The notes beneath the pieces were generated by a model that made no database searches, was not told the DNA's origin, and saw nothing but the letters and a program-made list of their open reading frames with translations. Of a DNA stretch of 5,740 nt, positions 1 to 5,719 are shown in pieces. The DNA lies in assembly GCA_029938505.1 (NCBI GenBank), contig JAOZUV010000147.1, positions 1-5,740 of the forward strand. The letters are read 5' to 3'. This DNA comes from Bacteroidales bacterium (lineage in GTDB: Bacteria; Bacteroidota; Bacteroidia; Bacteroidales; GCA-2711565). Position 1 is the first letter of the stretch. Each line of letters starts with the position of its first letter. Both the position numbers and the translations under genes were made by a program.

Positions 1-623
1 GTTCCATCCGTTAATATACTCGTTCTATCACATAAAGCTTCTACTTCTTGCATGATATGTGTAGATAAAATAACCGTTTTATTTTTACCTACCTCTTTAA
101 TTAATGCACGAACCTCTTCCAATTGGTTAGGATCAAGTCCCGTTGTTGGTTCATCTAAAATAAGAACTTCAGGATCATTCATTAATGCTTGAGCAATACC
201 AACACGCTGCCGATAGCCCTTAGACAACTGATCGATCTTTTTGAATTGCTCTTTAGTAAGTCCTGTCAATTCAATCATTTTTTTAACACGCTCCTTTCTC
301 AATTTACGTGGCAACTGAATTCCCGCAATAAATTCTAAATATTCCCAAACATACATTTCAAGATATAGAGGATTATGTTCTGGAAGATAACCGATTTTAG
401 AGCGGCTAACAATTGAGTTTTGCTGAATATCCATCCCACAAACTTTTATATTTCCAGAATCGGGCTGAATGAATGATGTAATAATTTTCATCAATGTAGA
501 TTTGCCTGATCCATTAGGCCCAAGCAAACCTATAATTTCTCCTTGCGAGATATTAAAGCTAATTGCATCTAATGCTTTTTGATCGCCATAAAACTTACTT
601 ACATTCTGAAGCTGTAGAGACAT
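1..623 (-). CDS. gldA: ABC transporter ATP-binding protein, GldA-type (partial, 3' end beyond window)
   Basis: This is the nucleotide-binding subunit of an ABC-2 type transporter; it would hydrolyse ATP at the inner face of the cytoplasmic membrane to drive a permease encoded elsewhere. My translation from ATG at 623 gives 207 codons open to the window edge; the family is usually about 300 residues, so the C-terminal third is missing. Visible motifs: Walker A GPNGSGKS (35-42), Q-loop region YLPEHNPLY (79-87) with Glu in the usual Gln place, signature LSKGYRQR (133-140), Walker B VLILDEP (153-159) with catalytic Glu158, D-loop GLDP (162-165) and H-loop His189 in STHIMQEVEA. The LPEHNPLY and LSKGYRQRVG stretches resemble Flavobacterium GldA as I recall it. 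GldA works with GldF and GldG in gliding motility, but non-gliding Bacteroidota carry close homologues, so the symbol does not prove gliding. It is divergent from rplM. No Shine-Dalgarno is seen. Confidence 0.93.
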   Translation of the reverse strand, partial: MSLQLQNVSKFYGDQKALDAISFNISQGEIIGLLGPNGSGKSTLMKIITSFIQPDSGNIKVCGMDIQQNSIVSRSKIGYLPEHNPLYLEMYVWEYLEFIAGIQLPRKLRKERVKKMIELTGLTKEQFKKIDQLSKGYRQRVGIAQALMNDPEVLILDEPTTGLDPNQLEEVRALIKEVGKNKTVILSTHIMQEVEALCDRTSILTDG

Positions 624-815
624 ATTAAAATGATTAATCAAACGAAATTAAATAAAATGTTGATGAATTCAATACTCTTTATATAAAGGATTTAAAAACA
701 ATTCAATTTCAAATAAAAAAAAGACATTTTATAATCAATAAATACTAATTTTGCAGGCGATTTAAAAACAGTATTATTAATAGATCATTTTTTTCAACAA
801 TTTCTTGTTAGCAAA

Positions 816-847
816 TTTGTTAAATAGAAAATATATTTCTATTTTTG
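816..847 (+). promoter_or_regulatory. Bacteroidota-type promoter of the rplM operon
   Basis: TTTG at 816-819 is followed after 20 nt by TATTTTTG at 840-847, matching the Bacteroidota primary sigma factor consensus (TTTG near -33 and TAnnTTTG near -7) in sequence and spacing. The G is followed by CACCCC. The inferred transcription start lies around 851-854, giving a 5' leader of roughly 36-40 nt before the rplM ATG. The -7 element overlaps a 9-bp inverted repeat (822-830 and 836-844). The start site is inferred, not shown. Confidence 0.8.
822..844. repeat. 9-bp inverted repeat over the rplM -7 element
   Basis: AAATAGAAA at 822-830 and TTTCTATTT at 836-844 are perfect reverse complements separated by 5 nt (ATATA). 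The repeat covers the spacer and the first half of the -7 element, which is where a repressor could block RNA polymerase. It lies upstream of the inferred start site, so it would act as DNA rather than as an RNA hairpin. High A+T content makes a chance origin possible. Confidence 0.5.
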
Positions 848-865
848 CACCCCATTTTAAGCAGG

Positions 866-892
866 GAAAAATTAGATAAAGAAAAATTAGAT
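866..892 (+). repeat. 12-bp direct repeat in the rplM leader, reaching the start codon
   Basis: GAAAAATTAGAT occurs at 866-877 and again at 881-892, with a 15-nt period. The second copy includes the first two bases of the rplM ATG; the first copy reads ATAAA instead of ATGGA at the matching place. It may be a small tandem duplication. Whether it affects translation initiation is unknown. Confidence 0.55.
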
Positions 893-1346
893 GGATACCT
901 TAAGTTACAAAACAATAAGCGCGAACAAAGAGACCGTTACTAAAGAATGGATTTTGATAGACGCTGAAAACGAAATTCTGGGACGTTTAGCTTCAAAAGC
1001 AGCTTTTATGCTAAGAGGGAAACACAGACCAAATTATACTCCTCATGTTGATTGTGGTGATAATGTAATTATTATCAATGCTGAAAAAATTAATTTGAGC
1101 GGAAACAAATGGGAAGATAAAGAATATATTCGCCATAGTGGATACCCAGGTGGACAACGTAGCAAAACAGCCAATCAGTTAATGGCACAAAAGCCAACGG
1201 CTATGGTTGAGAAAGCAATCAAAGGTATGCTCCCTAAAAACAAACTTGGAAGTGCTCTTTTCAGAAACTTATTTGTTTATGCTGGACCAGATCACAAACA
1301 AGAAGCACAAAAACCAAAAGCAATTAAATTAACTGAAATCAAGTAG
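891..1346 (+). CDS. rplM: 50S ribosomal protein L13
   Basis: L13 is an early-assembly protein of the large ribosomal subunit that binds 23S rRNA. The 151-residue product shows the family core: [16 protein letters not shown] near 20-35, [17 protein letters not shown] at 41-57, GNKWEDKEY at 71-79, and the L13 signature starting [11 protein letters not shown] (110-120) and running to VYAG (129-132). E. coli L13 is about 142 residues; the extra length here is an N-terminal stretch of about 17 residues before the core, as I recall is usual in Bacteroidota. The ATG at 891 lies about 40 nt downstream of the inferred transcription start; the GCAGGG at 861-866 is too far away to serve as a ribosome binding site. 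It is first in the translation operon, and rpsI starts 2 nt after its stop. Confidence 0.98.
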   Translation: MDTLSYKTISANKETVTKEWILIDAENEILGRLASKAAFMLRGKHRPNYTPHVDCGDNVIIINAEKINLSGNKWEDKEYIRHSGYPGGQRSKTANQLMAQKPTAMVEKAIKGMLPKNKLGSALFRNLFVYAGPDHKQEAQKPKAIKLTEIK

Positions 1347-1348
1347 AA

Positions 1349-1735
1349 ATGGAAGTTTTAAATACATTAGGTAGAAGAAAAACGGCTGTTGCCAGAATTT
1401 ATGTAACAGAAGGTAAAGGCAATATTACCGTTAATAAGAAAGACTATAAAGAGTATTTTCCAACTGCTATTTTACAATATGTTGTTCGTCAACCTCTTGA
1501 CATTACTGATAATTTAGAAAAATACGACATAAAAGTAAACCTTGACGGTGGTGGCATTTCAGGACAAGCTGAAGCACTTCGTTTAGCTATCTCCAGAGCA
1601 CTTTGCAAAATCGACGAAGAATATCGTCCAGCACTTAAAGCTAAAGGTTTAATGAGGAGAGATCCTCGTATGGTTGAGCGTAAGAAACCAGGTCAACCAA
1701 AAGCAAGAAAGAAATTCCAATTCAGTAAACGTTAA
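1349..1735 (+). CDS. rpsI: 30S ribosomal protein S9
   Basis: S9 sits in the head of the small ribosomal subunit, where its basic C-terminal tail reaches the P-site tRNA. The 128-residue product has the family signature GGGISGQAEALRLAISRAL at 67-85, an N-terminal LGRRKTAVARIYV (7-19), and the expected basic tail KKPGQPKARKKFQFSKR (112-128) ending in the near-universal SKR. Length fits the family. It starts 2 nt after the rplM stop codon, so translational coupling is likely; the end of rplM supplies no Shine-Dalgarno. The rplM-rpsI pair is conserved across most bacteria. Confidence 0.98.
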   Translation: MEVLNTLGRRKTAVARIYVTEGKGNITVNKKDYKEYFPTAILQYVVRQPLDITDNLEKYDIKVNLDGGGISGQAEALRLAISRALCKIDEEYRPALKAKGLMRRDPRMVERKKPGQPKARKKFQFSKR

Positions 1736-1765
1736 AATTCACAAATCTACCGGATTGAGTTTAGT

Positions 1766-1810
1766 ATCTAAATTGCCAAGACCGAAATTGTTCGCTACTT
1801 GGCAATTGAT
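1766..1810 (+). promoter_or_regulatory. Structured rpsB leader: extended hairpin between rpsI and rpsB
   Basis: AATTGCCAAG (1771-1780) pairs perfectly with CTTGGCAATT (1798-1807). Inside this 10-bp stem, a 2x3 internal loop (AC opposite CTA) leads to a second stem, CGAA (1783-1786) with TTCG (1791-1794), closed by loop ATTG. ATC (1766-1768) can also pair with GAT (1808-1810) past a TA bulge. No U-run follows, so it is not an ordinary intrinsic terminator. The hairpin ends about 35 nt before the rpsB ATG. By analogy with the S2-controlled rpsB leader of gamma-proteobacteria, I infer a candidate S2 autoregulatory element; an RNA processing or stabilising hairpin is the alternative. Confidence 0.6.
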
Positions 1811-1844
1811 TTAAAAGAATGTAAACAAACAAAAACAAAATTAA

Positions 1845-2738
1845 ATGGCAAGAACAAATTTTGACCAATTATTGGACGCGGGTGTTCATTTTGGACATTT
1901 AAAGAGAAAGTGGAATCCAAACATGGCTCCTTATATTTTTATGGAGCGTAACGGTATTCACATTATTGACCTTTACAAAACAGTTGCAAAAATTGAAGAA
2001 GCTGCAGCTGCAATGAAACAAATCGCAAAATCAGGTAAGAAAGTTTTATTCGTTGCTACGAAAAAACAAGCTAAAGACATCGTTTCTGACCGTGTAGGTA
2101 AAGTAAACATGCCTTATGTTACAGAAAGATGGCCAGGTGGAATGCTTACAAACTTTGCGACTATCCGTAAAGCTGTTCGTAAAATGGCTTCTATTGATAA
2201 AATGATGATGACGGATACGTATATGAATTTCTCAAAAAGAGAGCGTTTACAAATTGACCGTGAACGTGCAAAACTTGAGAAAAACTTAGGTAGTATTTCT
2301 GATTTGAATCGTTTACCATCAGCTCTTTTCATTGTTGATATCAACAAAGAACATATTGCTGTTGCAGAAGCAAAAAAATTGAATATCCCTACATTTGCAA
2401 TTGTTGATACCAATTCTAATCCGAAATTAGTTGATTTTCCAATTCCTGCAAATGATGATGCATCAAAGTCAATTGAGCTAATCACAAGCATTATGACAAA
2501 TGCTATTGCTGAAGGTTTATCAGAACGTAAATTGGATAGAGATAAAAAAGCTGCAGAAGAGGAAGAAATAAAAGCAGAAGCTGCTGCAATCAAATCTAAA
2601 AATATTGAAGCGATTGAAGCTCAAGAAGACGCTGAAATTGAAAAACAGAAAAAACCACGTATTGATGCTACTAAATCTGCTTCTGACAAACCCGCTAAGC
2701 GCCCCAGAAAACCGATTGTAAAAAAAGACAATAATTAA
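1845..2738 (+). CDS. rpsB: 30S ribosomal protein S2 with long charged C-terminal extension
   Basis: S2 binds late to the 30S body-head junction, where it helps hold S1-like partners and mRNA near the platform. Family features: LLDAGVHFGHLKRKWNPNM (9-27), GIHIIDL (37-43), FVATKKQA (69-76), ERWPGGMLTNF (94-104) and LPSALFIVDINKEHIAVAEA (157-176) through AIVDTNSNP (185-193). The core ends near residue 226. E. coli S2 has 241 residues; this one has 297. The extra tail is a predicted acidic helix rich in Ala, Glu and Lys (about 233-268) followed by a basic, Pro/Lys-rich segment (about 268-294). The ATG at 1845 follows a purine-rich leader made almost only of A, C and T with no Shine-Dalgarno, and a structured hairpin lies upstream. 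tsf follows after 31 nt. Confidence 0.98.
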   Translation: MARTNFDQLLDAGVHFGHLKRKWNPNMAPYIFMERNGIHIIDLYKTVAKIEEAAAAMKQIAKSGKKVLFVATKKQAKDIVSDRVGKVNMPYVTERWPGGMLTNFATIRKAVRKMASIDKMMMTDTYMNFSKRERLQIDRERAKLEKNLGSISDLNRLPSALFIVDINKEHIAVAEAKKLNIPTFAIVDTNSNPKLVDFPIPANDDASKSIELITSIMTNAIAEGLSERKLDRDKKAAEEEEIKAEAAAIKSKNIEAIEAQEDAEIEKQKKPRIDATKSASDKPAKRPRKPIVKKDNN

Positions 2739-2769
2739 TCCTATTTCTAACCTGAAAATATAAAATACA

Positions 2770-3606
2770 ATGACAAAAATAACTGCTGCTGAAGTAAACA
2801 GTTTAAGAAAACATACAGGTGCAGGAATGATGGACTGCAAAAATGCATTAGTAGAGTGTGAAGGTGATTTTGACAAAGCTGTTGATTTTCTTCGCAAAAA
2901 AGGTCAAAAAGTAGCTTCTAAAAGAGCTGATCGTGATGCTACCGAAGGTGTTGTTATTGCCAAAAGCAATGCAGATAATACATACGCTGCTGTTGTTATG
3001 GTAAATTGCGAAACTGATTTCGTTGCAAAAAATCAAGATTTTATCAATTATGTTGATTCTATTGTTGACTTAGCTATCGCAAATAAAGCTAAAAATATTG
3101 ACGAGTTAAAAACACTTGATCTAAATGGAAGAACAGTAATCGAAACTATTACTGATCAAACTGGTGTTATTGGCGAAAAAATTGAGTTAGGTCAATTTGA
3201 AGTAGTTGAAGCTGATAAAGTTTATGCTTACAATCATCAAGGAAATCGTTTAGCGACTGCTCTTGGACTAAATAAAGCTGATGAAGCTTACGATCAATTA
3301 GGTCGAGAACTTGCGATGCAAGTTGCTGCCATGGCTCCTATAGCCATTGACCAAACTGATATTGATCCTGAAATTCTTGCAAAAGAAAAACAAATCGGAA
3401 TGGATCAAGCTCGTGAAGAAGGCAAACCAGAAGCAATTCTTGAAAAAATCGCAATGGGTAAAATGAACAAATTCATAAAAGAAAACACTCTTTTAAATCA
3501 AGCTTTTGTTCGTGATACTAAGAAATCTGTAAAACAATATCTTGTAGAAACTGACAAAGATTTAACAGCTACTGCTTTTGCTCGCGTTATGCTAGCTAGC
3601 AAATAA
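2770..3606 (+). CDS. tsf: Translation elongation factor Ts
   Basis: EF-Ts is the cytoplasmic nucleotide exchange factor that releases GDP from EF-Tu. The 278-residue product is full length (E. coli has 283). It shows the N-terminal UBA-like domain with the family signature LRKHTGAGMMDCK (12-24), the second signature VNCETDFVAKN (78-88) with the TDFV residues (82-85) that insert into EF-Tu, and a duplicated core domain with MQVAAMAP at 183-190. In E. coli the matching segment is MHVAASKP, whose His contacts EF-Tu; here Gln184 takes that place. The stretch at about 200-235 matches the family's coiled-coil region. It is last in the operon, 31 nt after rpsB, and a strong terminator follows 14 nt after the stop. 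rpsB-tsf is one of the most conserved bacterial gene pairs. Confidence 0.98.
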   Translation: MTKITAAEVNSLRKHTGAGMMDCKNALVECEGDFDKAVDFLRKKGQKVASKRADRDATEGVVIAKSNADNTYAAVVMVNCETDFVAKNQDFINYVDSIVDLAIANKAKNIDELKTLDLNGRTVIETITDQTGVIGEKIELGQFEVVEADKVYAYNHQGNRLATALGLNKADEAYDQLGRELAMQVAAMAPIAIDQTDIDPEILAKEKQIGMDQAREEGKPEAILEKIAMGKMNKFIKENTLLNQAFVRDTKKSVKQYLVETDKDLTATAFARVMLASK

Positions 3607-3619
3607 TTTGATATTACAT

Positions 3620-3658
3620 AATAAAAAAAGAGGGGCTAATAGCCCCTCTTTTTTTATT
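3620..3658. terminator. Bidirectional intrinsic terminator shared by tsf and yqeY
   Basis: The two arms 3620-3637 and 3641-3658 form a perfect 18-bp stem around loop AAT (3638-3640). The GC-rich heart is GAGGGGCT with AGCCCCTC, flanked by seven A on the left and seven T on the right. Read on the plus strand, the stem ends in a T-run right after tsf; read on the minus strand it also ends in seven T, right after yqeY. It can therefore end both convergent operons. Confidence 0.93.
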
Positions 3659-3665
3659 TAGGCAA

Positions 3666-3681
3666 CACTTAATTTTAAGTG
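3666..3681. repeat. Short inverted repeat at the yqeY stop codon
   Basis: CACTTAA (3666-3672) and TTAAGTG (3675-3681) are perfect 7-bp reverse complements around TT. The yqeY stop codon (3675-3677) lies inside the right arm. It is AT-rich with a 2-nt loop, so a stable RNA hairpin is doubtful; it precedes the main terminator when read from yqeY. Confidence 0.4.
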
Positions 3682-4130
3682 CTTAAAATATTTTTAATAA
3701 TACCAGAGACCATTTTATTATCAGCTTTTCCTGCCAATTTTTTAGTAACAATTCCCATTACTTTACCCATATCTTTCATGGTAGTTGCACCCAATTCTTG
3801 AATAGCTTCTTTCACGATAGCTTCAACTTGTTCAACACCCATTTGCTCGGGTAAATATTCTTCAATAATACCAGCCTGATACAATTCTTCGGAGGCCATT
3901 TCTTCTCGGCTCTTTTCATTATATATTTCAGCCGATTCTTTCCGTTGTTTAACCAGTCTTTTCAAAATTGATATTTCTACTTCTTCTGAAATCTCTCCAG
4001 CACCAACATCCTTTCCCGTCTTAGCTAATAATAATGAAGCTTTTATCGCTCTTAAAGCTTCTAATTTCTTTTTATCTCTATTAAGCATAGCCTGCTTAAT
4101 ATCACTATTTATGGTTGTTTCTAAACTCAT
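3675..4130 (-). CDS. yqeY: GatB/YqeY domain-containing protein
   Basis: This is a stand-alone YqeY protein of 151 residues, matching the usual family length of about 150. It is related to the C-terminal domain of GatB, which touches tRNA in the glutamyl/aspartyl-tRNA amidotransferase, but it lacks the catalytic GatB part. Its own role is not established; a link to tRNA or translation is inference from the domain. Visible family motifs: LKRLVKQRKESAEIY (56-70), IIEEYLPEQM (88-97), MKDMGKVMG (118-126) and GKADNKMVSGIIK (134-146). The N-terminal half is helical and highly charged. The ATG at 4130 lies 11 nt after the ftsZ stop, so the two are probably cotranscribed; the intervening AGAGAAATA is purine-rich but not a true Shine-Dalgarno. 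The gene ends at the bidirectional terminator. Confidence 0.95.
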   Translation of the reverse strand: MSLETTINSDIKQAMLNRDKKKLEALRAIKASLLLAKTGKDVGAGEISEEVEISILKRLVKQRKESAEIYNEKSREEMASEELYQAGIIEEYLPEQMGVEQVEAIVKEAIQELGATTMKDMGKVMGIVTKKLAGKADNKMVSGIIKNILST

Positions 4131-4141
4131 TATTTCTCTTT

Positions 4142-5719
4142 TTAATCAACATTTTCATGTAGAAATGAATTGTTTTCTCGTAAAGCCGCACCTTCATTAT
4201 TATCATCCGAAAGGGTAAATTTTGAAACCAATGATTCGTCGGAAGCCTTAGTTTCACTTAATTCAACTTTACGACGAAGATAAGCAGGCTGGTTTTCCAT
4301 TTCCTCTATATCTTCAGGCGTTTTCAGCTTAATACTCAACTCCTGTAATTTTTGGATTCTATCATTCGAGCGTCTTTCAATATCATTTCTTTCCTCATCA
4401 GCTTCATCATTTTTCCTTTGAGGTGTAATTCTAATAAATGGTTTTCCTGAATCTTCCACATTTGATTCGGGCTTTTTCATAAGTGTTGGCTCCGTCATTT
4501 CAATTTTCTGAGGAGGTTCATTTGACTCCTCATCTATTACTGGAGAACTTAAATCAAAAACGATAGATCGTTGCTCGTCTGTAACTTCCTTTTCAGGAGT
4601 CATTTTTTGAGGCTCGGAAGTTTTTGGTTCAACATCTCTAATCAACTGAATTTCGCCAACTTCAACATCTTCTTTAGGGGTCATCGTAATCTTTGGTTTT
4701 ATCGAAACCTCATCATTCAGGCTATGAATGGTCAGATTCTCACGTCCAACATCTTTATTCTTAACATCAAAACCTGTAGCTACTAAGGTTACTCCTATTT
4801 TATTTCCCAATGATTCATCTGTGCCATTTCCCCAGATAATCTCTGCATTCTGACCAGCTTCATCCTGAATATAATCTGTAATCTCGGTTACTTCATCCAT
4901 CGAAATTTCTTCCGTTCCCGAAGTAATATAAAGGAGGATATTGCTTGCGCCAATAATTTCGTTATCATCCAATAAAGGAGAAGCCATAGCCATTTTAACA
5001 GCATCAACAGCTCTGGTTTCGCCCTCAGCAGTTGCTGATCCCATAATGGCTTTTCCGCTATTTTCCATAACTGTTTTCACATCCTCAAAATCCACATTTA
5101 TATAGCCTGTAACGGTAACAATTTCGGCTATACCTTTAGCAGCAGTAGTTAATATATTATCGGCTTGTTGAAATGCTTGAGATAATTTCAAATCGCCATA
5201 CAATTCACGTAATTTATCATTACTAACCACAAGCAAAGTATCAACATGCTGACGTAATTCTTCAATCCCTTGATTGGCCTGGAGTCTACGTTTACGACCT
5301 TCAAATGAAAACGGAATAGTAACAATCCCTACGGTCAAAATCCCAAGTTCTTTAGCTACCTCAGCAATAACCGGAGCAGCACCAGTACCAGTACCTCCAC
5401 CCATTCCAGCAGTAATAAACACCATTTTAGTGTTTTTTTCTAATATCGCACGGAGATCCTCAATATTTTCCATAGCCGATTCTTTTCCAACTGAAGGAAT
5501 AGATCCAGCACCCAGACCTTTTTTGCCTAATTGGATTTTTATCGGAATAGGACTTATCTCCATTGCTTGCGCATCGGTATTACAAACGATGAAGTCAACA
5601 CCACGTATGCCCTGATTATACATGTGACTCACGGCATTACTACCACCCCCTCCTACGCCAATAACTTTAATAATGGAAGATTGATTTTTGGGAAGATCAA
5701 AAGTTATCATTTCGCTCAT
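4142..5719 (-). CDS. ftsZ: Cell division protein FtsZ
   Basis: FtsZ is the tubulin-like GTPase that polymerises into the midcell division ring. The 525-residue product has a standard core at about 15-317: nucleotide loop GVGGGGSN (21-28), tubulin signature GGGTGTGAAP (107-116), and T7 loop NVDFEDV (208-214) with the two Asp (210, 213) that complete the neighbouring GTPase site. After the core comes a linker of about 155 charged, Pro/Glu-rich residues, then LQELSIKLKTPEDIEEME (458-475) and QPAYLRRKVEL (477-487). The latter matches the conserved C-terminal peptide (E. coli DIPAFLRKQ) that binds FtsA-like anchors. Unlike E. coli, about 38 residues follow, ending NNSFLHENVD. E. coli FtsZ has 383 residues. 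The start at 5719 sits 21 nt from the window edge; ATG at 5710 (Met4) is a possible alternative. No Shine-Dalgarno is seen. Confidence 0.98.
   Translation of the reverse strand: MSEMITFDLPKNQSSIIKVIGVGGGGSNAVSHMYNQGIRGVDFIVCNTDAQAMEISPIPIKIQLGKKGLGAGSIPSVGKESAMENIEDLRAILEKNTKMVFITAGMGGGTGTGAAPVIAEVAKELGILTVGIVTIPFSFEGRKRRLQANQGIEELRQHVDTLLVVSNDKLRELYGDLKLSQAFQQADNILTTAAKGIAEIVTVTGYINVDFEDVKTVMENSGKAIMGSATAEGETRAVDAVKMAMASPLLDDNEIIGASNILLYITSGTEEISMDEVTEITDYIQDEAGQNAEIIWGNGTDESLGNKIGVTLVATGFDVKNKDVGRENLTIHSLNDEVSIKPKITMTPKEDVEVGEIQLIRDVEPKTSEPQKMTPEKEVTDEQRSIVFDLSSPVIDEESNEPPQKIEMTEPTLMKKPESNVEDSGKPFIRITPQRKNDEADEERNDIERRSNDRIQKLQELSIKLKTPEDIEEMENQPAYLRRKVELSETKASDESLVSKFTLSDDNNEGAALRENNSFLHENVD

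Larger units (their letters stand above)
624..890. other. AT-rich divergent intergenic region between gldA and rplM
   Basis: This 267-nt spacer holds no convincing gene. It carries the rplM promoter at 816-847, a second -7-like match TAATTTTG at 746-753 with no TTTG at the right distance upstream, a 12-bp palindrome CTTTATATAAAG at 677-688, and a 12-bp direct repeat GATTTAAAAACA at 689-700 and 759-770. No clear promoter for the minus-strand ABC gene could be picked out; the best match, TTCGTTTG read on the minus strand at 639-646, lacks a well-placed upstream element. Confidence 0.7.

Noticed and set aside
639..670. Possible minus-strand promoter for the ABC gene (TTCGTTTG as -7 box)
   Set aside because: One mismatch in the TA, and the nearest upstream TTG-like element sits at about 23 nt spacing, so the match is too weak to call.
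630..686. Small plus-strand frame of 18 codons beginning just upstream of the ABC gene start
   Set aside because: Short, AT-driven composition, no promoter seen and nothing conserved that I recognise; likely chance.
677..688. Palindrome CTTTATATAAAG as an operator
   Set aside because: Only one G/C pair and no promoter box next to it; recorded in the intergenic entry but not supported as a site.
746..753. Second plus-strand -7 box TAATTTTG upstream of rplM
   Set aside because: Matches TAnnTTTG but no TTTG lies at the expected distance upstream, while a complete promoter exists closer to rplM.
1771..1807. Reading the rpsI-rpsB hairpin as an intrinsic terminator
   Set aside because: No T-run follows; the next bases are GATTTAAAAG, and rpsB-tsf has no clear promoter of its own in the spacer.
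1819..1824. ATG immediately followed by TAA in the rpsB leader, a possible start-stop element
   Set aside because: A 6-base match is easily chance in AT-rich sequence and there is no initiation signal; worth a glance only if ribosome profiling shows a peak there.
2114..2897. Long open frames on the minus strand opposite rpsB and the start of tsf
   Set aside because: They lie wholly across strongly supported genes; the translations are rich in Ser, Phe and Ile with no family motifs, as expected from antisense of Lys/Glu/Ala-rich coding sequence.
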